DNA of 64,000 bases from Blautia argi (GTDB taxonomy: Bacteria; Bacillota; Clostridia; Lachnospirales; Lachnospiraceae): the NCBI RefSeq assembly GCF_003287895.1, contig NZ_CP030280.1:2979501-3043500 (forward strand). The letters run 5' to 3'. This document shows, one piece after another, positions 50,484 through 59,955 of this stretch (positions within the stretch are counted from its first letter, which is position 1; every line of letters starts with the position of its first letter). The position numbers were made by a program, and so were the translations under genes. The notes below the pieces were generated by a model, which was not told the DNA's origin, did no database searches, and was given only the letters and a program-made list of their open reading frames with translations.

Positions 50484-52586
50484 TTACTCTGCCAAAACCT
50501 GCTTCCAGACTTCTGAGTCCTTGTTCACTACATATCCGCTTCCGCCTCTGCCTTTCACATCTTCTACCATGTTCAGCATCAGCACGGTTTCGTTGTTCAT
50601 TCCTTCTGTATTATAGACTGCAAACCAGCCAAGCTCGGTTCCGGTTGTATCTTCCTGAGATTCCTTAATTTCTGCAGTTCCGGTTTTGCCTGCAAGAGCT
50701 ACACCGGGTACCTGCGCAGCAGCGTGTCCGGTTCCCTCCGGATTGCTTACCACTTCTTTTAAATCTTCATAGATTGTTGTCGCTGCCTCTGGGGTAAATG
50801 CATGCTCTACCCAATAGGACGGCGCTTTTCCTTCCTCAAGCTCCAGATAAGGCAGAATCATATTTCCTTCATTAAAGAATGCAGAATAGATACAGGATAA
50901 ATGAAGGGGATTTACCAGCATCTGTCCCTGTCCGTAGCCGCTGTCTGCAAGCTGTACTTCTGTTGCAAAGGTTTCTCCATTGGAATACTGCGAAGGAGTC
51001 ATACCAATGTCAAAGGGAATATCCTGTCCAAAGCCCAGCTTTTCAAGCTGCTCTCCAAAAGTATCTGCACCGATTTTTAAAGCCGCTTTCGCAAAATAAA
51101 TATTGTCAGAGTAAATCAGCGCGTTTTTCAGCACTGCTCCATTGTATTCATGAAGGGTTGTCACCTTATAGCTGCCCCAGCTTTCGTCCTTTTGCCAGGA
51201 CAATCCGCTTGCACCAAAATCTTCCTCTGGGGTAAATGCCCCTGTGGTAAGACCGATTCCTGCAGTCACTGGTTTAAAGGAAGAACCTGGCGCCCAGGTT
51301 TCTCTCACCCTGTTGTACATGGGCTTATCAGGATTGTTGTTCAGAACGTCCCACTTCTCCTGTGAGATTCCCAGTACAAAATCCATACTGTTAAAAGAAG
51401 GCGTAGACACCAGAGCCAGAACCTCTCCGGACTTGGGCTTCATCACTACAGAACAGCTTTTATCCTCTTTATATGCCTCATATAACTTTTGCTGCCACTT
51501 GGCATCAATGGTCAAATGGATTTCCTCTCCGTCCTCAGCCGGCTTCATGGCAAGCGCAGTCTTTTCCTTGCCTTCTGCATCCACGATGGCAATTTTGTAT
51601 CCTTCTTTAGCTCTTAACCGCTCTTCGTAGAGCTTTTCCAGACCGCTTTTTCCTATTACACTCTGCTCATCGTATCCCTTATCCTTCATTTTCTCCAGCT
51701 CTTCTGCGTTAATCTGCTGTACATAGCCCAGCAAATGTGCAGTGCTTTCCCCATATGGATAAACTCTGCTTTCTGCTTCTGTAATCAAAACTCCCGGATA
51801 GCCCAGAAGCTTGTCCTGAATACTGGCTCCTGCTGACGTTCCGTCCGGGCTGACATAAGGCTCGTTAAGCTGGGTCTGGGTCATTTTCTTTAAAGGCACA
51901 AAACTGTCCTCTTTTACCCAAGATGCCTGTAGCTGAGCTTCTATATTTTCCGGTGAGGTTCCCAGAACCTCTGCAATTCCTTTGATGTCTGCTTCTGCCT
52001 GCACATTCATTTTTCCCGGTACAAGTCCTACAGACTGTACAGTTCCCTGTCCTGCCAGAAGCGTACCATTTCGGTCATAGATACTTCCTCTTTTTGCTTC
52101 CAGAGAAGTCACACTTACTTTATCGTCCTTTCCCAGATCCGGAAAAATCATGGAATCCTGCCATACAATGCGCCACTTTCCCTTTTCCTTCTCAAAAAAG
52201 GTGTTGGCATCATAAACAATTTCCCCTGCCAGAGTTTCCATGGTGACACGATAAGATAAGGGCTGGCTTACGTCCTGCTTTTCAGGAATATCCAAGGAAA
52301 TTTTTTCTGCCTCAATTCCCTCATAAATATTTTTATTTCTGGTTACAAAATCCTCTTTCTCTATACTGTCTTTTGATGTTGTATCTAAAAGCGCGTACAT
52401 TTTATCATATTCCTGCTTCTCGATATATCCCATGTACTCCTCTAAAACAGTATCTCTTGTATCAGAAAAAATATTTTTATACAGAACAATGCCTGCAGCA
52501 AGAGCTGCTAAAACCGCAACTCCTCCGATTTCCAACAGTAGCAGACGCCTTCTCTTTTTGGATTTTGTTCCTTTCTTTTTTTCCAT
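50484..52586 (-). CDS. penicillin-binding transpeptidase with MecA-N-like domain
   Basis: This class B penicillin-binding protein, 700 residues, crosslinks peptidoglycan outside the membrane. It has an N-terminal anchor (LLLLEIGGVAVLAALAAGIV), an NTF2-like domain (residues about 45-155), a PBP dimerisation domain (RGSIYDRNGTLLAGQG) and a transpeptidase domain. The last carries WAPGSSFKPVTAG (active Ser in S-S-F-K), ALIYSDNIYFAK (SDN) and LAGKTGTAE (KTG). The layout is that of PBP3/MecA-type proteins in Clostridia. It lies directly upstream of spoIIID; the spoIIQ gene that often has this position is not seen. Confidence 0.88.
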   Translation of the reverse strand: MEKKKGTKSKKRRRLLLLEIGGVAVLAALAAGIVLYKNIFSDTRDTVLEEYMGYIEKQEYDKMYALLDTTSKDSIEKEDFVTRNKNIYEGIEAEKISLDIPEKQDVSQPLSYRVTMETLAGEIVYDANTFFEKEKGKWRIVWQDSMIFPDLGKDDKVSVTSLEAKRGSIYDRNGTLLAGQGTVQSVGLVPGKMNVQAEADIKGIAEVLGTSPENIEAQLQASWVKEDSFVPLKKMTQTQLNEPYVSPDGTSAGASIQDKLLGYPGVLITEAESRVYPYGESTAHLLGYVQQINAEELEKMKDKGYDEQSVIGKSGLEKLYEERLRAKEGYKIAIVDAEGKEKTALAMKPAEDGEEIHLTIDAKWQQKLYEAYKEDKSCSVVMKPKSGEVLALVSTPSFNSMDFVLGISQEKWDVLNNNPDKPMYNRVRETWAPGSSFKPVTAGIGLTTGAFTPEEDFGASGLSWQKDESWGSYKVTTLHEYNGAVLKNALIYSDNIYFAKAALKIGADTFGEQLEKLGFGQDIPFDIGMTPSQYSNGETFATEVQLADSGYGQGQMLVNPLHLSCIYSAFFNEGNMILPYLELEEGKAPSYWVEHAFTPEAATTIYEDLKEVVSNPEGTGHAAAQVPGVALAGKTGTAEIKESQEDTTGTELGWFAVYNTEGMNNETVLMLNMVEDVKGRGGSGYVVNKDSEVWKQVLAE

Positions 52587-52589
52587 GGA

Positions 52590-53756
52590 TTATTCATCTC
52601 CTGTTTCTACAGCCTTCTCTTTAATCGTGGCTGTAGAACGGATAATCTCACATGCACGATTCCAGAGTACACTGTCTTTAATCACGTTTTTATCTGTGTA
52701 ATAGGTTTCCAGAGTTTTTACATCCGGAAAACCGCTGGTCTTTGCAAATTTTTCCAGCTCCTTGTTATAATCCTCTTCTGTCAGTTCAATTCCCTCTGCA
52801 TTGAAAATCCCCTGTACCACCAGATTCTGCTGCAAAAATTTCTGCGCCTGGTCGGTAAGCGCCTTGTCCTCTTCTTTCTCAGAAATATTCTGTTGTTTGA
52901 TGTAATCGTCCAGCGTAATGCCCTGTTGTGCCTGATACATGGCATCAAGCTGTTCTCTGACTTCTTTTTTAGCAGTTTCCAGCATATCCTCCGGATATTT
53001 TTCAAATTTGGTGTCATTTACTACAAGAGTAAACAAATCTGAATTTATCTGACTTTCATAATCTAGATCCGCGCTGTTCTGCATAAGCTCTTTTTGTTTT
53101 TTCTTATATTCTTCTACGGTCTTATACTGTGTGTTTTCAGCCACCCATTCATCTGTAAGCTCAGGCGCCTCTGAAATACTGTTGATTTTTACCTTAAACT
53201 GCACCGCTTTTCCCTGCATTTCCGTTGCCTTATAATCTTGAGGAAAAGTCAAATCAAGCGTAACCTCCTCACCCTTCTTATGTCCGATGAGCCCGTCTTC
53301 AAAGCCGCTGATAAACTGTCCGGAACCAATGAGCAGATTTTCACCTTTCGCAGAACCGCCTTCAAATTCTTTGCCGTCCATATATCCCGTATAGTCAATG
53401 TTTACCGTATCTTCATTCTTTACAGGTCTGTCCTGGGTGACTTCTACCTGCTTAACCGCTCTTAACATGTTATAGTGAATACTGTTCTCAACATCTTCGT
53501 CTGTGATTTTCTGCTTTGGAAACTTCTCCTCTACCTCCAGATTTTTATATTCTCCCAGAGTAATGTAATCCGCCAGGTTTTCCACGTCTGCAGCAACTAC
53601 TTTTCCCTCTTGATTGGTCAGCACAAACTCTTCCTCTGCTGCCTGTTCTGTCTTTGTGGTTTCTTTTTTATCCTCTTCACTCTTTTTTTCTCCGCAGCCT
53701 GCTGCCAGTCCCAGAATCGTCAGGGTCAGCAAAAGCGTTACGATTCTTTTCTTCAT
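52590..53756 (-). CDS. trigger-factor-like FKBP peptidyl-prolyl isomerase lipoprotein
   Basis: This 388-residue protein has a lipoprotein signal (LGLAAGC, Cys near residue 21), so it acts outside the membrane rather than at the ribosome. The FKBP domain reads VNIDYTGYMDGKEFEGGSAK, then LIGSGQFISGFEDGLIGHKK and GEEVTLDLTFPQDY. The C-terminal helical arms resemble trigger factor (EEYKKKQKELMQNSADLDYE). The ribosome-binding N-domain is absent. It likely assists folding of secreted proteins. It lies three bases before the penicillin-binding protein gene and probably shares its transcript. Confidence 0.85.
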   Translation of the reverse strand: MKKRIVTLLLTLTILGLAAGCGEKKSEEDKKETTKTEQAAEEEFVLTNQEGKVVAADVENLADYITLGEYKNLEVEEKFPKQKITDEDVENSIHYNMLRAVKQVEVTQDRPVKNEDTVNIDYTGYMDGKEFEGGSAKGENLLIGSGQFISGFEDGLIGHKKGEEVTLDLTFPQDYKATEMQGKAVQFKVKINSISEAPELTDEWVAENTQYKTVEEYKKKQKELMQNSADLDYESQINSDLFTLVVNDTKFEKYPEDMLETAKKEVREQLDAMYQAQQGITLDDYIKQQNISEKEEDKALTDQAQKFLQQNLVVQGIFNAEGIELTEEDYNKELEKFAKTSGFPDVKTLETYYTDKNVIKDSVLWNRACEIIRSTATIKEKAVETGDE

Positions 53757-53909
53757 ATCTATAAATTCCTCTCTGTTCTGTTTACATTTCTAAGAGCAAT
53801 TATGCCACAAAGTCCCTGCAACCGTCAACTTTTCAGTTGCCTTTTCCCTGAAACAATGCTAGAATAATTGAAGTATGAATTTAGCGAAATAGTAGGAGGG
53901 TCAACACAA

Positions 53910-54368
53910 ATGCTTACAAAAGTGTTACTGATAATTTTGATTATTTTAATTATCGGACTTGTTGTCCTGTATTTTCTGGGAAAAAAAGCGCAGAAAAAAC
54001 AGGAAGCACAACAGGAACAAATGGAGGCAGCAAAACAGACGGTTTCCATGCTGATTATTGACAAAAAACGGCTTCCCATTAAGGAGTCCGGTCTTCCCCA
54101 GATGGTCATTGACCAGACACCAAAACTTATGAGGCGTTCCAAACTGCCTATCGTAAAGGCAAAAATCGGACCAAAAATTATGACATTAGTTGCAGACGAA
54201 TCTATTTATGACTTAATTCCGGTAAAAAAGGAAGTAAAAGCTGATGTGAGCGGTATCTATATTATCGGCGTCAGAGGTCTGCGTGGTTCTCTTACACCGC
54301 CTGAAAAGAAAAAGGGCTGGTTCAAGAGAATGAAAGAAAAGGCTACAAATATGAGCAAAGAAAAATAA
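53910..54368 (+). CDS. conserved hypothetical membrane-anchored protein
   Basis: This 152-residue protein has a single N-terminal membrane segment (VLLIILIILIIGLVVLYFLG), a short basic helix, and a cytosolic or extracytosolic beta-rich domain. That domain reads VSMLIIDKKRLPIKESGLPQ, KAKIGPKIMTLVADESIYDL and IPVKKEVKADVSGIYIIGVR. ATG at 53910 has AGGAGGG eleven bases upstream and is preferred to the frame start at 53868. Similar proteins are common in Lachnospiraceae with no known function. It has its own terminator. Confidence 0.68.
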   Translation: MLTKVLLIILIILIIGLVVLYFLGKKAQKKQEAQQEQMEAAKQTVSMLIIDKKRLPIKESGLPQMVIDQTPKLMRRSKLPIVKAKIGPKIMTLVADESIYDLIPVKKEVKADVSGIYIIGVRGLRGSLTPPEKKKGWFKRMKEKATNMSKEK

Positions 54369-54379
54369 TAAGGATATGC

Positions 54380-54425
54380 AGAAACCCCTTTCAGAGAATT
54401 TACGCTTCTGATGAAAGGGGTTTTA
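54380..54425 (+). terminator. terminator after the membrane-anchored protein
   Basis: AAACCCCTTTCA pairs perfectly with TGAAAGGGGTTT around an 18-base loop and is followed by TATTT. It lies about 12 bases after the stop at 54368 and faces the DUF1934 gene. Confidence 0.82.
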
Positions 54426-54498
54426 TTTGCGCGAAACAGTAAACCAGATTTCACATCTCACACAACTCTGTATAACATAATTTGCTGCTTTCCTGTTC

Positions 54499-54942
54499 TC
54501 ACAGGGAAAATTCTCCTGCGTCCTTTTGCCTTACATTCACGGAAATCCGGCAGTCTGCCGCATGCTCTGCATTAATCTCCAATGCATAATCAATGGAAAT
54601 ATCCAGGCCTTCCGGCTGTTCCTTCACATCAATCTTTGTGGCAGCAATCCCCATCTGCAGATTGCCGAAAGGGGTTGCATAATAGGTGAGATTCTTCTTA
54701 TTTTCTTCAAAAATCATCTGCACATTAGTAAGCCCCTTTCTCTTTACTTCCACGCTGTTTTCAGAAACCTTAATGCTGTTTCTGGTGCTTTCCGTAAAGC
54801 CTTCCACTGCCTCGTCAAAGAAAATATAGTGATGCCCGTTCTTATAATAATAATCTCCCTTAGACACCAGCTCCACTTCCTCCGGTTCTCCTGCATCTAT
54901 GCTCTGCAGTCCTTTCACTGTTACTAATACATCTTTTGTCAT
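54499..54942 (-). CDS. DUF1934 (YwiB-like) calycin-type protein
   Basis: This 147-residue cytosolic protein is a small beta-barrel of the DUF1934/YwiB family. It reads MTKDVLVTVKGLQSIDAGEP, ELVSKGDYYYKNGHHYIFFD, RNSIKVSENSVEVKRKGLTN and FGNLQMGIAATKIDVKEQPE, ending with a conserved strand ISIDYALEINAEHAADCRIS. Function in the family is unknown. It follows murI by two bases, so co-expression is likely. Confidence 0.85.
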   Translation of the reverse strand: MTKDVLVTVKGLQSIDAGEPEEVELVSKGDYYYKNGHHYIFFDEAVEGFTESTRNSIKVSENSVEVKRKGLTNVQMIFEENKKNLTYYATPFGNLQMGIAATKIDVKEQPEGLDISIDYALEINAEHAADCRISVNVRQKDAGEFSL

Positions 54943-54944
54943 GA

Positions 54945-55766
54945 TTAATACTCCTCAATATTTATCTGCTTCGTCATCTTCACATCATATGGCAGAATCG
55001 AATTGGCAAATGCCTGAAAATACTCCTCCTCATCACTGACAAAGAAACGGTAAGGAAATTCCTCTTCTGTCTGCTCTTCATTTTCCAGTCCCTGTTCTTT
55101 TAACAAACGCCCCAGTGCTCTGGCTGTTTCATAGGCAGGGTTTACCAATGTTACCTTATCGCCCACCAGCTCTCTTAACATAGAACGCAGGAGAGGATAA
55201 TGGGTACAGCCTAAAATCAGGGTATCAATGTCCTGCTCTAAAAGAGGTTGCAAATACCTTTCTGCAACTTCTATGGTTACCGGATCTTTTAGCCAACCTT
55301 CCTCCACCAGAGGAACAAATAAGGGACAGGCCTGACCAATCACCTGTATTTCCGGGTCTGATTTCTGAATCAACATCCGATACAGGTCTGATTTCACAGT
55401 TGCTCTTGTGCCAATCAGACCGATTTTTTTGTTTACCGTAGTCTGGGCTGCCACCTTTGCCCCCGGTTCTACCACCCCCAACATGGGAATATCTATTTCC
55501 TGCTGAATGGTTTCCAGAGCCAGTGCACTTGCTGTATTGCAGGCAACTACAATAGCCTTTACTTCCTGTGTCTTTAAAAAACGGACAATCTGTCTGGAAT
55601 ACCGGATAACCGTTTCTTTTGACTTACTGCCGTATGGTACTCTTGCCGTATCTCCAAAATATACAATTCTCTCACCCGGAAGATTCCGCATAATCTCCCG
55701 TGCCACTGTTAATCCGCCCACTCCTGAGTCAAAAACACCGATAGGCGCAGTTTTTCTCTGATTCAT
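54945..55766 (-). CDS. murI: glutamate racemase MurI
   Basis: This cytosolic enzyme supplies D-glutamate for peptidoglycan; 273 residues. The cofactor-independent racemase fold has both catalytic cysteines: KAIVVACNTASALALETIQ and DTLILGCTHYPLLRSML. The N-terminal signature is IGVFDSGVGGLTVAREIM, and GDTARVPYGSKSKETVIRYS is also conserved. It reads with the downstream DUF1934 gene. Confidence 0.96.
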   Translation of the reverse strand: MNQRKTAPIGVFDSGVGGLTVAREIMRNLPGERIVYFGDTARVPYGSKSKETVIRYSRQIVRFLKTQEVKAIVVACNTASALALETIQQEIDIPMLGVVEPGAKVAAQTTVNKKIGLIGTRATVKSDLYRMLIQKSDPEIQVIGQACPLFVPLVEEGWLKDPVTIEVAERYLQPLLEQDIDTLILGCTHYPLLRSMLRELVGDKVTLVNPAYETARALGRLLKEQGLENEEQTEEEFPYRFFVSDEEEYFQAFANSILPYDVKMTKQINIEEY

Positions 55767-55836
55767 AGGATAACCTCTTACCTGTCATTTTCTCGTTTGA
55801 CTCTCATTGTACCCTTTACAGAGATAGATTGCAAGA

Positions 55837-56496
55837 TTAAAACCAACGAAATCCTATGCGTACCTTCTCCTTTTCTTCCGGATTTTTCAGGATTTCCAGA
55901 AATTCCTCCTTTGTCAGCACTTCTTCCAGCTCTTCCTTTTTATCCTCTGTAACTACGCCGTAAGTTTCATCTATAAAGCAAAGAGAAGGATACAGCATAC
56001 ACCACCAGTTCTGTCCCTCTGCCTTTCCAAGCTTCAGCTTCAGAGCCTCATACTCGCCTTCCGGAAAGGTACAGTCCCCATACGTCTTTTCCGGAAACCA
56101 GGTCTTTTCCACCACAGCCTGAGCCTGATAAGCAAAACCCTTTTTTCTCATAACCTGCTCTGCTCTTTCCTCTATTTCCGGCAAATGGGTCAGCACTGCT
56201 TCCTTTGTTTTCTCCAAATCACTGTCCCCCGGAAGCAGCTCCTTCAGATATTCCGTAATTTCTGACTTTACCTCCAGTTTTATCTCCTGGTCCTCCTGCC
56301 GGTCACTGTTGGCAATTACATGAAAACGAAAGACCTCTCCTGCAATCCCCTGCTGAATTTCTCTGTCTAACCTCTGCCTGATTTCTCTGTTTTCCTGTTT
56401 CAAGTGTATCAGATAAATTCCTGTACAAAACAGGAGTGCTGCCAATGCTGTAAGCCCTGCCCGCAGTGCAAAGCTTTTCTTTTCCTCTTCCTTCAT
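55837..56496 (-). CDS. spoIIR: stage II sporulation protein R
   Basis: This forespore-secreted signalling protein triggers processing of pro-sigma-E in the mother cell; 219 residues. It has an N-terminal membrane/signal segment (AGLTALAALLFCTGIYLIHL). The family signature is VFRFHVIANSDRQEDQEIKL, then VVEKTWFPEKTYGDCTFPEG, YEALKLKLGKAEGQNWWCML and YPSLCFID. The length is normal. It follows the germination genes on the same strand. Its product leads to sigma-E activity, the factor expected to read the promoters of the split spoIIID. Confidence 0.92.
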   Translation of the reverse strand: MKEEEKKSFALRAGLTALAALLFCTGIYLIHLKQENREIRQRLDREIQQGIAGEVFRFHVIANSDRQEDQEIKLEVKSEITEYLKELLPGDSDLEKTKEAVLTHLPEIEERAEQVMRKKGFAYQAQAVVEKTWFPEKTYGDCTFPEGEYEALKLKLGKAEGQNWWCMLYPSLCFIDETYGVVTEDKKEELEEVLTKEEFLEILKNPEEKEKVRIGFRWF

Positions 56497-56521
56497 TTCT
56501 ATGTACCTCCCGGTTTTTTCT

Positions 56522-57155
56522 TTACCGGGAGTATTGACGGATTCGCGGTCTTTTATTCACAGCCTCTGCAATGGGAAGTTTGGGCATTTCTTCCCCCCTG
56601 TGCCATGCATTATATAAATCCTGTAAGGTGACTGCGTCCTTTGGTTTTCCCTCCAGATTGTTTTCCAGGATTCCCGTCAGATATTCGCCTACGGAAACCT
56701 CATTTTCACTGTCCAGACTCATCAACGCTTTATTGTCCCCACAGACAAAAAACGTAGAGATTTCCTGCCACAGCCGGCTTTTCCTCCAGATACGCCAAAA
56801 GTCCTGTAAGCGCCTCTTCCTCCTCTAACACCTCTTCTCCCAGAATCAGCGCCTTTAAATGCCCCATATCCAGATATTTTTCCTGATTCTGATTAAAACG
56901 TTCCTCTGCTTCCTCTATGGTTCTTCCCCTGTAGGAAACTGCCTGCGCCTGACTTTCTGATTCTGACTCCTTTTCCTGGCCCGTAATCCGGGAGAGTCCC
57001 GGAATCCCATAAATGATTTCATATTCTCTGTTTCGATAATCCACACTCATAGAAAGAGGAAAGATTCTGTTTTCCAAAGACACGCCGCAGCCGGACAGGA
57101 AAAACGCACATAAAATCAGAGCAGCAAGAACTCTCTTTTTTCTCCCTGCACACAT
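56522..57155 (-). pseudogene. spore germination protein GerAC-like, short and frameshifted
   Basis: This lipoprotein-type subunit belongs to a nutrient germinant receptor. The likely start MCAGRKKRVLAALILCAFFL then SGCGVSLENRIFPLSM has the lipobox LSGC. LDMGHLKALILGEEVLEEEE and GLLAYLEEKPAVAGNLYVF fit the N-terminal domain. The frame breaks in the six-A run at 56747-56752; removing one base gives YVFVCGDNKALMSLDSENEV and continues to 56522. Even so, the corrected protein of about 210 residues is only half the usual length and lacks the C-terminal domains. Confidence 0.78.
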
Positions 57156-58179
57156 ACTGTAAAAAAGCAAAAAGAAAAACAGCGGTCCATAGATGCTGGC
57201 AGTAATTTTTAAAAACACCTGAGGAGAAATGTCCTGATTCAGGCATACCAATGCCCCCCAGCACAATTCCTCCAGCTGCAAACCGGGCAGTTTTTTCCAT
57301 TTTTATCCGCACCAGTAGCTCATGATTATAAAAGAATACACTACCAAGGGAAAAAAGAACACTGAACATCACTGCCGCCAGCCAGAAGATATCCACACGC
57401 TCCAAAAAGTCCCCGGGGATACGGATACCGGACATAAAATCCACCACCGGATATGCCTTATGCTCGTATCCTCCCAACCCGAAGCTGCCCTGCAAAAGCA
57501 AAAGCACCAGTATCTGAATGCCGGTCAGCAGCACTGCAGCGCCCCCGATGACTCTGCCTGTTTCCTGAGGTTTTCGTACATTTCCCAGAGTAACCGGTAA
57601 AAAAACAAAGGGAAGAAATAGGCAAAGCACCTGATACGTTCCCATGAGCCAGCCTTTTACACTCAATTCCCCAGTTTCATTCAGATATTCCGGTTTCATG
57701 CGGAGGATTCCGAGAAGCAGCATTCCCACCAGAATCACGAAAATCGCGGGAAAGCAAAGCTCCGCCATTCTGCCCCGCCTTTCCAGACCCTGACGACTTC
57801 CCAGATACGCCGCTGCGGCTGCCAGCAGAAGCACAGCCCAGGATACGCTCCCTTCTATAAAGAAGCGATCCGTAATACCAACAATCAAAAGAAGCAGATA
57901 GATTCCCATAAGCCACAGCCAGGACAGATAGACCAGGATAAAAATTCTCCCCATGATTTTTCCCATATACTGTATGGGATTTTTAAAAACCGTTTTCAGA
58001 CGAATAAAGTAAATACACAAAAACAGATAGATTCCCATTCCGGTTAAAAGGGATAAAATCCCTTGTCTGCCCCGAAGCTGACTGCACACCGGAACAGCCA
58101 GAAAATAAATTCCCATAAGCCCTAAAAGTAATTGCCTGAAAAGCTGTCTGTGAGAAATCTGTGCATTGTCTGCAAACAT
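57019..58179 (-). pseudogene. spore germination permease GerAB-like, one-base frameshift
   Basis: This APC-superfamily membrane protein is the germinant-binding subunit of the receptor. From 58179 it reads MFADNAQISHRQLFRQLLLG and about nine membrane segments, up to ELLVRIKMEKTAR. Family sequence then continues in another frame as LQLEELCWGALVCLNQDISP. Removing one A from the triple at 57280-57282 joins them. In the corrected frame the last membrane segment (IYGPLFFFLLFYSM) runs straight into the GerAC signal peptide with no stop, so the AB/AC boundary near 57155 is unclear. The start abuts the gerAA stop. Confidence 0.8.
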
Positions 58180-59712
58180 TTATTTTCCTCCCTTCTTTTC
58201 CCGCTGCCTGATTCTCCCTTCCGCAGAAGATGCTTCCATACGCAGACGCACTTTCTGGTCTTTCTGTGCATACAGGGGTCTTCGTGTGAGAAAGCGAAAA
58301 GGCGCCCGAATCACACTGTCCCTTTCTCCCCTGTAGCCTGCCTTTATCCGGGCAGCAAAAGGCGTCAGATAAGGAATTCCAAAGCTTTTCAGCCCTGCCA
58401 GATGGCTGGCAGTCAGGTACAACCCCAGAAGGATTCCAAACACCCCAAGGGTTCCTCCCAGAAGAAGAAATCCAAACTTCAAAAGCCGAAAGGGCGCGGA
58501 AAATTCTTCGTTTGGAATGGCAAGGGAGCAAAGGGCTGTCACTGCCACCACCACCACCACAATGGGACTTACCAGATTTGCCTCCACTGCTGCCTGCCCT
58601 ACAATCAGTCCGCCTACAATCCCAATGGTTCCCCCCAGAGGACCGGGCATACGCACGCCCGCCTCCCGAATGGTTTCAAAGGCAAGTTCCATAAAGAGTA
58701 TCTCCAGCACACCGGGAAAGGGAACGCCCTGACGCGCCTCTGAAAAGGAAAGTATCAGGCTGGCAGGAAGCACCTGAGTGTGAAAGTTTGTCACTGCCAG
58801 ATAAGTACCGGAAAACAGCATGGTGAACAAAACAGCCGCATAGCGAATCAGACGCTGAAGGGACACAATCTCAAACCGGTTGTAATGGTCTTCACTGACC
58901 TGCAGAAAATCACTGAAAGCTGCCGGAAGCAGCATGCCGATGGGGGAATGGTCGCACAAAAGCAGGATTCTGCCGTTTAAAATCTCTGCCGCACACTTAT
59001 CCGGACGTTCGGTGGTCTGAAACTGGGGAAAGGGGGACAGCCAGCTGTCTTCTGTCAACTGTTCCAGAATCCCCGAGTCCAGCACGCCGTCAATGACAAA
59101 GGAATCCAGCCTATCCTCTATGTCCTGCAAAAGTTCCGGGCGTATTAAATCTTCCATATATAAAAGCTGCACCACGGTCTGGCTTCTCTCCCCAAGAGTT
59201 TTCTGCTTCACCTTTAATCTGGTATCCCGAATCCGCTTCCGCACCAGGGCAGAATTGGTCTTTACCGCATCTGTAAAGCCCTCCTTTGATCCCCGCAGAA
59301 CCTTTTCTCTGGACGCCTCGGCCACAGAGAGATTGGGATACCCCTTGCTGGACACCTTAATTGCCTTTGCATAGCCGTCCAGAAAAAACACCGCATTTCC
59401 TGCCAGCATGGAAGCGAATGCTGCGTCCATGGTATCCAGAGGCTGTACATCAGAAATTCCCATACCATTATCCTTTACAAACTGGAGAATCTCCCCTGCA
59501 GGCATTTCCCACATATGATTCACCAGCTTGCCGATTACTGAATCCTCCAGCATCATATTGCTGACTGCCACCTCTATATAGACCACCAGACATCGAATCT
59601 TCTTCTCTTCTCCCAAAAGCATAGGGCGTATAATGCAGTCATCACAATTTTTCAGTCTGTTTCTGATGTATGTTTCATTTTCTTCTATATGAATTGAAAT
59701 CTTACTGTCCAT
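58180..59712 (-). CDS. spore germination protein GerAA/GerKA-like
   Basis: This 510-residue subunit of a germinant receptor in the spore inner membrane has a soluble N-terminal domain. That domain shows ENETYIRNRLKNCDDCIIRP and KTLGERSQTVVQLLYMEDLI, then the signature RPDKCAAEILNGRILLLCDH. Four or five membrane segments follow (YAAVLFTMLFSGTYLAVTNF; GGTIGIVGGLIVGQAAVEAN; SPIVVVVVAVTALCSLAIPN). The conserved FEVLFMELAFETIREAGVR-like block (EILFMELAFETIREAGVRMP) is present. It heads the gerAA-gerAB-gerAC-spoIIR run. Confidence 0.92.
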   Translation of the reverse strand: MDSKISIHIEENETYIRNRLKNCDDCIIRPMLLGEEKKIRCLVVYIEVAVSNMMLEDSVIGKLVNHMWEMPAGEILQFVKDNGMGISDVQPLDTMDAAFASMLAGNAVFFLDGYAKAIKVSSKGYPNLSVAEASREKVLRGSKEGFTDAVKTNSALVRKRIRDTRLKVKQKTLGERSQTVVQLLYMEDLIRPELLQDIEDRLDSFVIDGVLDSGILEQLTEDSWLSPFPQFQTTERPDKCAAEILNGRILLLCDHSPIGMLLPAAFSDFLQVSEDHYNRFEIVSLQRLIRYAAVLFTMLFSGTYLAVTNFHTQVLPASLILSFSEARQGVPFPGVLEILFMELAFETIREAGVRMPGPLGGTIGIVGGLIVGQAAVEANLVSPIVVVVVAVTALCSLAIPNEEFSAPFRLLKFGFLLLGGTLGVFGILLGLYLTASHLAGLKSFGIPYLTPFAARIKAGYRGERDSVIRAPFRFLTRRPLYAQKDQKVRLRMEASSAEGRIRQREKKGGK

Positions 59713-59744
59713 AAATTTCCTCCTGATTATGAAAGGATTTCCTA

Positions 59745-59935
59745 TGCATCTAAAAAGAATCTCGCTTGCGAGATTCTCCGCGCGCGAGCGGTGCCGTTCT
59801 CGGCTAAGTTCCTTTCCGCGAGCTGTGCCTCTTCACACGAAGTGTGCTTTTTTCTTGCATAGGATTCCGAAGGCTTTCTTATGCAAGAAAAAAGAGAGGC
59901 TTTCACCTCTCCTTTAGTATCCCGCGATTTTTCCA
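59745..59935. other. hairpin-dense intergenic block
   Basis: Several strong inverted repeats are stacked here. AGAATCTCGC-TT-GCGAGATTCT lies at 59757-59778. CACAC-GAA-GTGTG lies near 59835. TTTTTTCTTGCATA pairs with TATGCAAGAAAAAA at about 59850-59893. GAGAGG-CTTTCA-CCTCTC follows near 59895. The last two would serve as terminators for genes on both sides. The open frame that crosses it (59742-59936) has no ribosome site and follows the palindromes, so it is not called. Confidence 0.6.
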
Positions 59936-59955
59936 TTCTATTCCTCTGCTGCCTG

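Noticed and set aside
59742..59936. A 64-residue leftward reading frame
   Set aside because: It is made of the palindromes of the hairpin block, has no ribosome site and no protein-like composition.
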